In this document: piece by piece, positions 34,028 through 42,866 of the stretch
Position numbering within the stretch: the stretch's first letter is position 1
How the letters are laid out: each line of letters opens with the position of its first letter
Assembly: GCF_014647455.2 (NCBI RefSeq)
Contig: NZ_BMPF01000001.1
Span: 868,001 to 932,000, forward strand
From: Halarchaeum grantii
GTDB taxonomy: Archaea; Halobacteriota; Halobacteria; Halobacteriales; Halobacteriaceae
Length of the DNA stretch: 64,000 nucleotides
Reading direction: 5' to 3'
Translations under genes and position numbers: made by a program
Notes under the pieces: model-generated
What the model was told of the DNA's origin: nothing
The model's input: the letters and a program-made list of their open reading frames with translations, nothing else
Databases searched by the model: none

Positions 34028-35812
34028 ATGGACGCTTGGCTGTGGGTGCTCGCCGCCATACTGCTGGTGTGGGCGCTCGTTACGACCCTCGACCGGAACG
34101 ACGTGCTCCCCGAGTACGTCGGCACGATGGGGCCGATGGTGACCGTGCACACGAAGCGCGGGCGCGCGCTGCTGAACTGGCTCGCACGGCCGACGCGCGC
34201 GTGGCGGGCGTGGGGGAACCTCGGCCTCGGCGCGGCGCTGATGGTCGGCCTCGGGATGTTCGCGTTCCTCGTCGCGAGCGCCGCGAGCATCGTCCAGAAC
34301 CCGCCGGCGGCGACGTCGGCGGTCTCACAGCCACGGAACATCCTCGTCATCCCGGGCGTGAACGACTTCCTCCCGCTGGACGTCGCGCCCGAAATCGTCC
34401 TCGGCCTCCTCATCGGCATGATCGTCCACGAAGGCGGCCACGGCATCATGTGTCGCGTCGAGGACATCGACATCTCCTCGATGGGCGTCGTCCTCCTCGC
34501 GGTCATCCCGATGGGCGCGTTCGTCGAACCGGACGAGGAGAGCCAGCAGCGCGCCGACCGCGGCGGGAAAGCCCGGATGTTCGCGGCGGGCGTGACGAAC
34601 AACTTCCTCCTGACCGCGCTCGTCTTCCTCTGTCTGTTCGGCCCCGTCGCGGGCGCGATCTCGGTCGCGCCCGGCGCCGCCGTCGGGAGCGCGCTCACCG
34701 CGTCGCCGGCCTCGCAGGCCGACATCGGGCAGGGCGACCGCATCGTCGCCGTCGGGAACCAGAGCGTCGCGAACAACACCGAGTTCGAGGCGACGCTGTC
34801 GGCGCTCGAAGACCGGCGCGTGGCCGTCGAGCTCGCGTCGGGGGAGACGGCGACGGTGAACCGCTCGCTCCTGGTGCGCGCGGCGCCGACGGCGGGACCG
34901 TTCGCGTCCGTCTCCATCAACACGACCGTGACGGCGGTGAACGGGACGCCCGTCTACACGCGCGCGGGCTTCGAACGCCTCGCCGCGAACCACACGATGG
35001 CGTCGCTCACCCTCCTGAACCGCACGTCGGGCGAGACGCGGACGGTATCGGGACCGCTCGGCGCGCTCGCCATCGTCCAGCCCGACGGCCCGGCCGCACG
35101 GAGCGGCGTCCCGAGCGGTGACCCCGTCGTCATCACGCGCCTCGACGGCGAGCGAGTCGTCGACTACGACGACGTGAGCGCGGCGCTCGCGGACACGGAC
35201 GCCGGCGAGGACGTCGACGTGACCGCGTACGCGAACGGGTCGTTCGAGAACTACACCGTCACGCTCGGCGAGAGCCCGAACTCCGAGGTGGGCTACCTCG
35301 GCATCCTTGGGACGTACGGCACCTCGGGTATCTCCTTCACGGACTTCGGCGTCCACCTCTACGAGGCGGGGACGTACCTCTCGTACGTGAGCGGTGAGAC
35401 GGCCGGCGGCGGCATCGCCGGCTTCGTGCGCGCCGTCGCGGCGACGCTCTTCCTCCCGTTCATCAGCGTCATCGACCCCGGGCTCACCTACAACTTCGCG
35501 GGCTTCTACGGCTGGAACCTCAACTTCTTCGCCGTCGAGGGCCCGCTCGCCGCGCTCGGCGGCGGCGCATTCTTGCTCGCGAACGCCCTCTTCTGGACCG
35601 GCTGGATCAACCTCAACCTCGCGTTCTTCAACTGCATCCCGGCGTTCCCGCTGGACGGCGGCCACCTCCTGCGGACGAGCGCGGAAGCCGTCGTCTCCCG
35701 CCTCCCCATCGAGGAGAAACGCGCGGCCGTCCGCGCGATCACCACGGGCATCGGGCTCATCATGGGCGTCAGCCTCGTGCTGCTCGTCTTCGGCCCGCAG
35801 CTGCTCGGGTAG
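34028..35812 (+). CDS. Site-2 protease family (M50) with tandem PDZ domains
   Basis: 594 residues. Membrane zinc protease with HEGGH at residues 134-138 and the second metal motif FPLDGGH near 547. Between the catalytic halves lie two PDZ-like domains, about 215-300 (QADIGQGDRIVAVGNQSVA) and 345-420 (GPAARSGVPSGDPVVITRLD), facing the outside. The C-terminal part has four helices. Unlike the smaller protease at 4595-5692 it has the RseP/S2P-like PDZ insertion, so the two paralogs probably have different substrates. ATG at 34028. Confidence 0.9.
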   Translation: MDAWLWVLAAILLVWALVTTLDRNDVLPEYVGTMGPMVTVHTKRGRALLNWLARPTRAWRAWGNLGLGAALMVGLGMFAFLVASAASIVQNPPAATSAVSQPRNILVIPGVNDFLPLDVAPEIVLGLLIGMIVHEGGHGIMCRVEDIDISSMGVVLLAVIPMGAFVEPDEESQQRADRGGKARMFAAGVTNNFLLTALVFLCLFGPVAGAISVAPGAAVGSALTASPASQADIGQGDRIVAVGNQSVANNTEFEATLSALEDRRVAVELASGETATVNRSLLVRAAPTAGPFASVSINTTVTAVNGTPVYTRAGFERLAANHTMASLTLLNRTSGETRTVSGPLGALAIVQPDGPAARSGVPSGDPVVITRLDGERVVDYDDVSAALADTDAGEDVDVTAYANGSFENYTVTLGESPNSEVGYLGILGTYGTSGISFTDFGVHLYEAGTYLSYVSGETAGGGIAGFVRAVAATLFLPFISVIDPGLTYNFAGFYGWNLNFFAVEGPLAALGGGAFLLANALFWTGWINLNLAFFNCIPAFPLDGGHLLRTSAEAVVSRLPIEEKRAAVRAITTGIGLIMGVSLVLLVFGPQLLG

Positions 35813-35863
35813 GCTCAGGCGCGACTGGAAAAGCCCTTGGGGGCGCCGACCGAACTCTCGGCT

Positions 35864-37345
35864 ATGGTTGAAGCCCCCGAGACGGCGGAGGGCTGGTACG
35901 CCCTGCACGACTTCCGGACCATCGATTGGGACGCGTGGCGCGACGCCCCCGAGCGCGAGCGCGAGCGGGCACTGGAGGAGGCCGCGGCCTTCCTCGAGCA
36001 CCGCGAGGCGCTCGCGCGGAGCGACGAGGGCGACTCCGCGACGTTCAGCGTGCTCGGCCACGAGGCCGACCTCCTGTTCGTCCACTTCCGCCCGACGCTC
36101 GACGAACTGAACCGGATCGAACGCTCCTTCGAGGGGACGGCGTTCGCCGAGTACACCGAGCGCAGTTACTCCTACGTCTCCGTCACGGAGGTGTCGGGCT
36201 ACGTGAGCGACGACTACTTCGAGGACCCGGAGAGCGTCGACGACGGCCTGCGCCGCTACATCGAGGGGAAGCTCACCCCGGAGATCCCCGAGGACACCTA
36301 CGTCTCCTTCTACCCGATGAGCAAGCGCCGCCGGCCCGAGCAGAACTGGTACGACCTCTCCTTCGAGGAGCGCGCCGACCTCATGGCGGGCCACGGCGAC
36401 CTCGGCCGCGAGTACGCCGGAAAGATCTCGCAGGTCATCGCCTCCTCCGTCGGCCTCGACGACTGGGAGTGGGGCGTGACGCTCTTCGGCGACGACCCGA
36501 CGGACATCAAGGACATCGTCTACGAGATGCGCTTCGACGAGGCCTCCTCGAAGTACGGCGAGTTCGGCTCCTTCTACGTCGGCCGGCGCTTCCCGCCCGC
36601 GGACCTCCCGGCGTTCATGGCCGGCGAGTCCGTCCCCGTCCCCGAGGACGAACGCGAGCACGGTGACGAGCACGCACACGGCCACGGCGAGGACACCCAC
36701 CACGACGGCCACGTACACGGCCACACCGAGGACGCCGAGGGCGAGGACGGCGGCGAGGCGTCGCTCCGCGAGGAGCTCGCGGACCTCGACGTCTACGCCG
36801 GCCAGCCGCACGGCGAGGACGTCTACGCCGTCGGCCTCTACTCCGAGGCCGACGTCGACGAACTCGAGGACGCCGTCGACGAACTCGCGGAGAGCTTCGA
36901 CCACTACGACACACACGACGGCACGGTCGTCTACGCGCCCGTCGACGGCGACGGACCCGCCGCCGTCGTCTCCCTCTGGGAGACTCAGAGCGCCGCCGAC
37001 ACCGCCGCCGGCTTCCTCTCCGACCTCCCCGGCATCACGGAGCGCGTCGGCGACGCCGACGCCGGCTGGGGGACGATGGGGATGTTCTACACCGTCAAGC
37101 CCGAGCACCGCGAGGACTTCGTCGAGAAGTTCGACGCCGTCGGCGACGCGCTCGCCGGCCAGGACGGCCACCGCGAGACGCGCCTCCTTCAGGAGACCGA
37201 GGACGAGAACGCCTTCTTCATCGACTCGCGCTGGGAGTCGAAGGACGACGCGATGGCGTTCTTCCGCTCGGACGCCTTCCGCGACACCGTCCAGTGGGGC
37301 CGCGACGTCCTCGCGGATCGCCCGCGTCACGTCTTTTTGGCCTGA
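35864..37345 (+). CDS. pitA: PitA-type heme-binding protein: chlorite dismutase-like plus Abm domain
   Basis: 493 residues. Residues 1-250 are a chlorite dismutase/HemQ-like domain (DLLFVHFRPTLDELNRIE, SYVSVTEVSGYVS, YPMSKRRRPEQNWYDLSFEE, FGSFYVGRRFPP). A histidine- and acid-rich linker follows (residues about 263-298, runs of HGHGED and HHDGHVHGH). The last ~190 residues are an antibiotic-biosynthesis-monooxygenase-like region with two ferredoxin-like halves. This fusion is known in haloarchaea as PitA; HemQ relatives decarboxylate coproheme, so heme synthesis is a likely role. The linker suggests metal binding. I chose ATG 35864 (MVEAPETAEG). Confidence 0.88.
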   Translation: MVEAPETAEGWYALHDFRTIDWDAWRDAPERERERALEEAAAFLEHREALARSDEGDSATFSVLGHEADLLFVHFRPTLDELNRIERSFEGTAFAEYTERSYSYVSVTEVSGYVSDDYFEDPESVDDGLRRYIEGKLTPEIPEDTYVSFYPMSKRRRPEQNWYDLSFEERADLMAGHGDLGREYAGKISQVIASSVGLDDWEWGVTLFGDDPTDIKDIVYEMRFDEASSKYGEFGSFYVGRRFPPADLPAFMAGESVPVPEDEREHGDEHAHGHGEDTHHDGHVHGHTEDAEGEDGGEASLREELADLDVYAGQPHGEDVYAVGLYSEADVDELEDAVDELAESFDHYDTHDGTVVYAPVDGDGPAAVVSLWETQSAADTAAGFLSDLPGITERVGDADAGWGTMGMFYTVKPEHREDFVEKFDAVGDALAGQDGHRETRLLQETEDENAFFIDSRWESKDDAMAFFRSDAFRDTVQWGRDVLADRPRHVFLA

Positions 37346-37485
37346 CCGTCTCGCCGTAGACGCACTTGCTTCGTGCCGGGCGTCGCCCCCGCTCGGCCCG
37401 ACCCCCTGCCTTCCGGTGGAAAACACGGTACCGCATCGGGGAAGCCGCCCCGAGGGTCACTTTCACTCCGGTCTCGGCTGGCGGG

Positions 37486-38535
37486 TCAGTCCGCCAGCAG
37501 GCCGGCGTCGCGGAGGTCGTCGCCGTCGACGCTCGTCCGGTAGTCCTCGTGGGCCATCCCGTCGAAGCGCTCGACGCCGAAGTTCTCCGCGTAGAGGTCG
37601 GCGACGCGCGCCTGCTCGTCCTCGCTGAGGCGGGGCGTCTCGGGGGTCGCGCTCCACTCCTCGATGTCCGCCTTCGAGCGGAACGTCGGCGTCACCGACG
37701 CCACCTCCTCAGTGGAGAGGAGCCACTGGATGGCCGCCTGTCCCATCGTGCGCTCGCCGTCGCGCTCGAGGAAGCGCAGCGCCTCCACCTTCTCCCACCC
37801 CGTCTCGTACCACTCGTCCGGGCGGAAGCCCCGATGGTCGCCCGCCTCCAGTTCGGTCTCCGGGGTGACCTGCTCGTTCAGCAGGCCCGAGGAGTGCGGG
37901 ACGCGCGGGATGAGGCTCGTCGAGGAGTCGTGCTCGCGGACGTGCTCGAGGAAATGCTGGTGGACGTCCTGCTCGAGGAGGTTCCCGACGTACTGGACGC
38001 CGTCGAACTCCCGCTCGATGGCGAACTCGCCCTCGGCGAGCCAGCCGATGGACGGGCCGAGCGCGAGACCGATGGCGCCCACCGCGCCCCCCTCGCGGAG
38101 TTCGTCCAGCAACTCGAGGACGTCCGGCGTCAGCTCCTCGACGTTCGCGTTGTGGAGCTGGAGGTAGTCCACGTAGTCCGTTCCGAGCCGCTCCAGCGAG
38201 CGCTCGACGGCGTCGCGGAGGTAGTCGGCGTCCATCTCCTTTGGGAGTTCGCCGTGGCCGGCCTGCGGGTTGTTGTAGAAGTCGTAGCCGACCTTCGTCG
38301 CGACCACCAGCTCGTCGTGCTCGGCGAGCACCTCCCCCACGAGTTCCTCCGAGCGGCCGTGGCCGTAGACGTCGCCCGTGTCGAAGTACGTGATGCCCTG
38401 CTCGACGGCGTACTCCATCATCTCGACGGCGTCGGACTCGTCGCGGTCACCCCACCAGTCGGTGCCGACGGTCCACGCGCCGAACCCGACTTCGCTGACC
38501 TCGATACCGGAGTCCCCGAGTTCGCGATAGCGCAT
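37486..38535 (-). CDS. Aldo/keto reductase
   Basis: NADPH-dependent oxidoreductase of the AKR superfamily. 349 residues. The catalytic tetrad is complete: D52 and Y57 in FDTGDVYGHGRSE, K81 in VVATKVGYDF, and H128 in YLQLHNANV. It begins MRYRELGDSGIEVSEVGFGA, the usual first strand. The cofactor end includes AIQWLLSTEEVASVTPTFR. Substrate not predictable; the closest type is the YccK/perakine-reductase-like group. Convergent with pitA and divergent from the 38665 glutaredoxin-like gene. Confidence 0.9.
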   Translation of the reverse strand: MRYRELGDSGIEVSEVGFGAWTVGTDWWGDRDESDAVEMMEYAVEQGITYFDTGDVYGHGRSEELVGEVLAEHDELVVATKVGYDFYNNPQAGHGELPKEMDADYLRDAVERSLERLGTDYVDYLQLHNANVEELTPDVLELLDELREGGAVGAIGLALGPSIGWLAEGEFAIEREFDGVQYVGNLLEQDVHQHFLEHVREHDSSTSLIPRVPHSSGLLNEQVTPETELEAGDHRGFRPDEWYETGWEKVEALRFLERDGERTMGQAAIQWLLSTEEVASVTPTFRSKADIEEWSATPETPRLSEDEQARVADLYAENFGVERFDGMAHEDYRTSVDGDDLRDAGLLAD

Positions 38536-38664
38536 ACGCGACGATTGGGGCGAGCGACACTTAGCGGGTACGGTTCCGCCGGCGACTCCCCGGTTCGTCC
38601 GCGAAACCCGCAGACGCTCGCCGCGACGTCAGCCCTTTTGTCCGCGCCGGCCGTCCACACCAGT

Positions 38665-38925
38665 ATGCTCGAACTCTACCAGTCCGAAGGCTGCCCGCAC
38701 TGCGAGAAAGTTCGCCGGAAGCTCAGCGAACTCGGCGTCTCCTACGTCATCCACAACCCCCGCCTCCCCGGCGGCATGGGCGGCGACGTCACCAACGAGG
38801 TCACCCACGAGGAACTCACCGCCGGCGGCGAGGACCAGATCCCCTACCTCGTCGACACCGAGCGCGAAGTCACGATGTACGAGAGCGACGACATCGTCGA
38901 GTACCTCGACGAGCACTACGCGTAG
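38665..38925 (+). CDS. Glutaredoxin-like thioredoxin-fold protein
   Basis: 86 residues with redox motif CPHC at 10-13 in SEGCPHCEKVRRKLSELGVS, a cis-proline DQIPYLVDTERE, and the C-terminal helix SDDIVEYLDEHYA. An insertion with LPGGMGGDVTNEVTHEELT replaces the short connection seen in the paralog at 24149-24394. The shared C-terminal helix marks the two as paralogs. Likely thiol-disulfide exchange. Confidence 0.87.
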   Translation: MLELYQSEGCPHCEKVRRKLSELGVSYVIHNPRLPGGMGGDVTNEVTHEELTAGGEDQIPYLVDTEREVTMYESDDIVEYLDEHYA

Positions 38926-39003
38926 CGCGGCGGTTTCCGGTTTTCTCGCGAGGGCGTCGACGCCGAGACGCGACGCTCCTCGGTCAGCCGTACGCAGGAG
39001 AAG

Positions 39004-39074
39004 TGCACCGGCCGGGAATTGAACCCGGGCTATGAGCTTGGGAAGCTCATGTCCTACCACTAGACCACCGGTGC
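39004..39074 (-). tRNA. tRNA-Gly (anticodon CCC)
   Basis: 71 nt. The acceptor arms GCACCGG and CCGGTGC pair fully, with discriminator A; CCA is not encoded. D arm GTCTAGTGGTAGGAC, anticodon stem TGAGC/GCTCA around loop TTCCCAA giving CCC, and T arm CCGGG-TTCAATT-CCCGG complete the cloverleaf. It reads GGG codons. Confidence 0.95.
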
Positions 39075-39200
39075 ACTGCGCTTCGCTTGTGCACCGTGAC
39101 TCACAAACCCTTCGGGTTTGTTCACCACCGGTGCGCTCGTTTCACTCACCCACCGTGCATCGCGGAACGCCGTCCCGCTCAACACCGGTGCGCTCGCTTC
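39065..39200. repeat. Repeated copies of the tRNA-Gly 5' end
   Basis: The sequence ACCGGTGC, the 5' acceptor end of the tRNA seen on the plus strand, occurs at 39067, 39127 and 39184 (spacing 60 and 57). Each is followed by a GCGCTTCGCTTG- or GCGCTCGCTTCGCTCG-like run. Only the first belongs to the intact tRNA. The extra copies lie on the 5' side of the gene. The rest of the 239-bp gap to nadE holds no visible gene. Confidence 0.6.
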
Positions 39201-39280
39201 GCTCGTGGTTAATCCGCTCTCCCACTTGAACGTAGCGTTTCGGGAGTGGACGACCGTCCACCTTCGGGCGGGCGGCGAGT

Positions 39281-39290
39281 GGGTTTTAGT
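39281..39290 (+). promoter_or_regulatory. TATA-like element for nadE
   Basis: GGGTTTTAGT centred about 28 bp upstream of the ATG at 39314. Confidence 0.45.
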
Positions 39291-39313
39291 CGCGTGCGGG
39301 CGAAGCGCCGACG

Positions 39314-40123
39314 ATGACGGATATCGACCCACTGGACCTGCGTTTCTCGGCGGACGAACTCGCGGACGTGCGCGACCGCATCGAGTCGTTCATCGAGGAG
39401 CGACTCGACGCCGCAGGCGCGGAGCGGGCCGTTCTCGGCCTCTCCGGCGGCGTCGACTCGACGACGACGGCCTATCTCGCCGTGGAGGCGCTCGGTCGGG
39501 AGAACGTCCACGGCCTCGTGATGCCGGGCGAGGTGAGCGACGCGGACAACATGAGCGACGCCGAGCGCGTCGCCGAGGAGCTCGGAATCGAGTACGACGT
39601 CTTCGAGATCAACCCGATCGTCGAGGAGTTCCTGAACGCCGTCCCCGAAGCGGAGGGCGAGAAGATCGCCGTCGGGAACGCGCGCGCTCGGACGCGCGCC
39701 GTGCTGAACTACCTCGTCGCGAACCACGAGAGCGGGCTCGTGCTCGGGACGGGGAACCGCACGGAGGCCGCGATCGGCTACTTCACGAAGTACGGCGACG
39801 GCGCGGTGGACTGCCACCCGCTCGGGAACCTCTACAAGCAGCAGGTCCGCCAGCTCGCCGCCGACCTCGGTGCCGCCGAGGAGCTCGTGGAGAAGACGCC
39901 AACGGCCGGGCTCTGGGCGGGCCAGACCGACGAGGAGGAGATCGGCATGGGCTACGACACGCTCGACGCGATCATCGCGCTCACGGTCGACGGGCAGGTC
40001 CCGCCGGAGGCGACCGCCGACATCGCGGAGACGACCCTCGCGAACGTCGAGCACGTCCGCGACCTCCACGCGCGAAGCGAGCACAAGCGCCACGTGCCGC
40101 CCGCGCCCGAGTCGACGTTCTGA
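39314..40123 (+). CDS. nadE: NAD+ synthase (ammonia-dependent)
   Basis: Amidates nicotinate adenine dinucleotide to NAD+. 269 residues, without a glutaminase domain, so ammonia is the nitrogen donor. The N-type ATP pyrophosphatase P-loop is LGLSGGVDSTTTAYLA near residue 43. Further segments are GNARARTRAVLNYLVAN, LVLGTGNRTEAAIGYFTKYG, PLGNLYKQQVRQLAADLG, and PTAGLWAGQTDEEEIGMGYD. ATG at 39314. Confidence 0.95.
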   Translation: MTDIDPLDLRFSADELADVRDRIESFIEERLDAAGAERAVLGLSGGVDSTTTAYLAVEALGRENVHGLVMPGEVSDADNMSDAERVAEELGIEYDVFEINPIVEEFLNAVPEAEGEKIAVGNARARTRAVLNYLVANHESGLVLGTGNRTEAAIGYFTKYGDGAVDCHPLGNLYKQQVRQLAADLGAAEELVEKTPTAGLWAGQTDEEEIGMGYDTLDAIIALTVDGQVPPEATADIAETTLANVEHVRDLHARSEHKRHVPPAPESTF

Positions 40124-40213
40124 GCGCGACTCGCGGATGCCGCCGGGGCGACGTGTGAGCGCGCGTCGGCGCTTTCCAAAGGTCTTTGCCGCTCGCCGGG
40201 CTACATTCGGCTA

Positions 40214-40882
40214 ATGGAAGAGGCCGACCGGGCCCGCGCCGCCGCGCGCGAGGCAGTTCGGGACGTCGAACCCGCCGACCTCCGCGCCGCCATCGACGAG
40301 CGACTCGCGGAGGGCTCCGTCGTTCCGGGCGTGCTCGTTCTCCTGAGCGCACGCGCGGTCCCGGGACAGGCCGAGGCGGACGGCCTCGCCGACCGCACGG
40401 CCGGCGTCCAACTCGTCTACGAGGGGCTCGCGCTCACGCGCGAACTCGTCGAATCGGAGCCGTGGCTGGTGAGCGACGCCTCCGACCAGCCAGCCGACCT
40501 CGACGTCCTCGCGGCGGACGTCCTCGTCGCGCGCGGCTTTCGCCTGCTCGCGCGCACCGACGCGGCCGACGCCGCCGTCCACACCGTCCGCGAGTTCGGC
40601 CGCGAGCGCACCGACGCGGCCGACGGCGTCGAGTCGTCCGCGCGGAGCCTCGAAGCGTCCGTCTTCGACCTCGCGGTCGTCGCGGGCGCGACGGCGACCG
40701 GCGCCGAGCCGCCGCGCGCGCTCCGCCAGTACGCGGTCGGCCTCGCGGACTCGTGGGGGACGCCACCGCTCGGCAATCCGGCGGACGTCCTCCCGGAGAC
40801 CATCGAGGACGTCCTCGCGCGCGTCGCCGGCGCGCCCGCCGCCGACGGCGACGCCGTCCGCCCCTCGGCGACCGACCACTGA
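40214..40882 (+). CDS. Conserved haloarchaeal protein, prenyl-synthase-like helices (DUF7114-like)
   Basis: 222 residues, all-alpha in appearance. MEEADRARAAAREAVRDVEP, VVPGVLVLLSARAVPGQAEA and TAGVQLVYEGLALTRELV recall the first helices of trans-prenyl diphosphate synthases, but the DDxxD motifs are absent. From memory the family is filed as DUF7114 (unverified). I cannot assign a function; a catalytically dead or divergent relative of prenyl synthases is one possibility. It follows nadE with a 90-bp gap and precedes tRNA-Thr. Confidence 0.7.
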   Translation: MEEADRARAAAREAVRDVEPADLRAAIDERLAEGSVVPGVLVLLSARAVPGQAEADGLADRTAGVQLVYEGLALTRELVESEPWLVSDASDQPADLDVLAADVLVARGFRLLARTDAADAAVHTVREFGRERTDAADGVESSARSLEASVFDLAVVAGATATGAEPPRALRQYAVGLADSWGTPPLGNPADVLPETIEDVLARVAGAPAADGDAVRPSATDH

Positions 40883-40976
40883 CGTCGCCGGCGCGAGTCC
40901 AGTCCCGTCGGGCGGTTCGCGCGACGCATCCGAATCGAAACCCCTAAAGTCGGAACCGAACTACGAAAGAGTGCCT

Positions 40977-41048
40977 GCCTGGGTAGCTTAGCGGTAAAGC
41001 GCGTCCTTGGTAAGGACGAGAGCGCGGGTTCAAATCCCGCCCTAGGCT
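40977..41048 (+). tRNA. tRNA-Thr (anticodon GGT)
   Basis: 72 nt. Acceptor arms GCCTGGG and CCTAGGC pair with one G-T wobble, discriminator T. D arm GCTTAGCGGTAAAGC, anticodon stem CGTCC/GGACG around TTGGTAA giving GGT, and T arm GCGGG-TTCAAAT-CCCGC are all intact. CCA is not encoded. A CCCCTAAAGTC element about 35 bp upstream may be its promoter. Confidence 0.96.
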
Positions 41049-41274
41049 CTTCTCACGACGACACGCTCGACGAGAAGTCGATGCTGTCGCGAAGTAGACA
41101 GAAAGACGCGTCGCTCACCGGTCGGAACGCGAGAACGGGGAGGGGAATAGAGCGCGTCGAGCGGATGGGAACGTGTGGAACGCGCTCAGCCGAGTGGAGT
41201 GTCCCGATACACCTAAAGCTTCGTCAGACGGCAGTCAGGGGAAGGACTACGGCGGGCGCGCGCCACCGCGATGT

Positions 41275-42144
41275 ATGCACGGAACTGGTGTGCCGCTCGT
41301 GACGCCGTTCGACGACGCGGGTACCGTGGATCACGGTGCGCTCCGCGAGCTCACGGACTGGGTGACGGGGCGCGGCGTCGATTTCGTGGTGCCGTGCGGG
41401 TCGAACAGCGAGTCGGAGCTGTTGACGCTCGAGGAGCGCGCGGCGGTCGTCGAGACGGTGGCGGAGGCCGCGCCGGCCGAGACGCCGGTGCTCGCGGGGA
41501 CGGGCCATCCGGGGCTGGTGGAGACGCGCGAGCAGACGCGGCGCGCGGCGGCGGCGGGCGCGGACGCGGCGCTCGTCGTCTCGCCGTACTACTACAAGCA
41601 CGCGGAGGCGTCGATCGGCGCGTACTATCGCGAGGTCGCGGACGACGCGGCCCTCCCGGTCTACCTCTACAACGTCCCGAAGTACACGGGCGTCACGCTC
41701 TCGCCGGCGCTCGTCGCGGACCTCGCCGGGCACGCGAACGTGGCGGGGCTGAAGGACTCGGGGGGCGACCTGGAGACGCTGCTGCGGTTCGTGGAGTCGA
41801 CGCCGGACGACTTCGCGGTGTTCGCGGGGAGCGGCGGGACGTACGCACACGCGCTGGAGGCGGGCGCGGACGGCGGGATTCTCGCGTTCGCGAACGTCCT
41901 CCCGGAGCGCGCGGCCGAGGTGTATCGGCTCCACGAGGCGGGGAAGGACGCGGAGTCCCGGCAGGTGAACCGGCGGTGTGCGGCGGTGAACCGCGCGGTG
42001 ACGAGCGAGCACGGCGTTCCGGGGCTGAAGGCGGCGATGCGTGCGCGCGACCTGCCGGCGGGTCGGGCGCGCAGTCCGCATCGGCCGGTGGCGTCCGATA
42101 TCGAGACGTCGATTCAGTCGCTGGTCGCGGACGCGCTTCCCTAG
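41275..42144 (+). CDS. DapA-family class I aldolase (dihydrodipicolinate synthase/KDG aldolase type)
   Basis: 289 residues, TIM barrel. Catalytic Tyr lies in VYLYNVPKYTGVTLS and the Schiff-base Lys in VAGLKDSGGDLETLL. The substrate loop PCGSNSESELLTLEERAAVV has S-x-S-E where DHDPS usually has G-T-T/S-G-E, which fits a pyruvate aldolase but not securely lysine synthesis. No other lysine or sugar-acid gene is adjacent, so DapA versus KdgA cannot be settled. ATG 41275; the 226-bp gap before it holds no gene. It converges with the ModE-like gene, overlapping by 4 bp. Confidence 0.82.
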   Translation: MHGTGVPLVTPFDDAGTVDHGALRELTDWVTGRGVDFVVPCGSNSESELLTLEERAAVVETVAEAAPAETPVLAGTGHPGLVETREQTRRAAAAGADAALVVSPYYYKHAEASIGAYYREVADDAALPVYLYNVPKYTGVTLSPALVADLAGHANVAGLKDSGGDLETLLRFVESTPDDFAVFAGSGGTYAHALEAGADGGILAFANVLPERAAEVYRLHEAGKDAESRQVNRRCAAVNRAVTSEHGVPGLKAAMRARDLPAGRARSPHRPVASDIETSIQSLVADALP

Positions 42145-42827
42145 CGCTCGGTCGGGGTGGCGCGCGTCGCGGTGGCCTTGAACGAGGCGACGACCGGGTG
42201 TCCGACCCGGAGGCCGAGGCGCTCGACGCTGTCGACGGTGAGGAGGGCGTCGAGCGCCGTGTCCGCGCCGACGTCGACGCGGACGCGGGCGACGGCGTCG
42301 CCGGATTCGACGCGCTCGACGGTCCCCTCGAAGCGGTTGCGCGCGCTCGTGGCGTCCGCCGACGGGGCGTCGTCGGGCGCGTGGAGCGTGACGGCGTCCG
42401 CGCGGACGGCGACGTCGACGGCGTCCGCGTCGGGGGGGACGAGCGCGCGAACGACACCGGCGTCGGTCTCGACGGTGCCGAGTTCGCCGTCGCGGTCGAC
42501 GACGGTGCCGGAGAGGACGGCGACGGTGGTCTCGGCGATGGCGGCGTAGCCCGCTCGCAGGCGCTCGAAGCGCGCGAGGAGCGCGTACGCGTCCTCGGTG
42601 AGCGCGGTGCCGCCGCCGGAGGCGCCGCCGCGCGTGCGCTCCACGAGCGGGCCGAAGGCGGCCTCGAGGTCGTCGAGGCGGCCGTGGGCGCGCGAGTAGG
42701 AGCGCCCGAGGCGCTCGGCGGCGGCGTTCAGCGACCCGGTCGCGTCGATGGCGCGGAGGAGCGCGGCGTCACGAGCGCCGAACGCGACGTCGTCGGCGTG
42801 CAGTCGGGCGTCGAAGCCGGCGTCCAT
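42141..42827 (-). CDS. ModE-like molybdate/tungstate-responsive regulator
   Basis: 228 residues. A LysR-type winged helix typical of ModE occupies residues 18-85 (LLRAIDATGSLNAAAERLGR, SYSRAHGRLDDLEAAFGPLV, then TRGGASGGGTALTEDA). Two TOBE/Mop-like domains follow, about 105-150 and 165-225, which bind oxyanions. ModE represses molybdate uptake when loaded with molybdate or tungstate. The gene is divergent from the transporter operon, with only 61 bp and interleaved TATA elements between, so it very probably regulates that operon. ATG 42827. Confidence 0.88.
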   Translation of the reverse strand: MDAGFDARLHADDVAFGARDAALLRAIDATGSLNAAAERLGRSYSRAHGRLDDLEAAFGPLVERTRGGASGGGTALTEDAYALLARFERLRAGYAAIAETTVAVLSGTVVDRDGELGTVETDAGVVRALVPPDADAVDVAVRADAVTLHAPDDAPSADATSARNRFEGTVERVESGDAVARVRVDVGADTALDALLTVDSVERLGLRVGHPVVASFKATATRATPTER

Positions 42828-42849
42828 ACGCTCCCTATCCGTCGGCCGA

Positions 42850-42866
42850 GCAAAACGGTTATGTCG
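42850..42866. promoter_or_regulatory. Overlapping divergent promoters, ModE-like gene and transporter operon
   Basis: Plus strand GGTTATG (42857-42863) is centred about 29 bp before the wtpA ATG. Minus strand CCGTTTTGC (42850-42858) is about 27 bp before the ModE-like ATG. The two TATA elements overlap, so one bound regulator could block both. Confidence 0.55.

Noticed and set aside
34325-37426. 1033-residue open frame on the minus strand over the site-2 protease and pitA
   Set aside because: Antisense frame kept open by GC-rich codon bias. The plus-strand genes have clear motifs and family lengths, and the antisense protein is low-complexity and Arg/Asp/Gly-rich. The same reasoning removes other long antisense frames, such as 42859-45822, 17671-20292 and 2543-4579.
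41049-41274. Gene in the gap between tRNA-Thr and the DapA-type aldolase
   Set aside because: A plus-strand frame opens at 41173 in frame with the aldolase, but the family start MHGTGVPLVTPF at 41275 fits far better. No other gene or RNA is visible.
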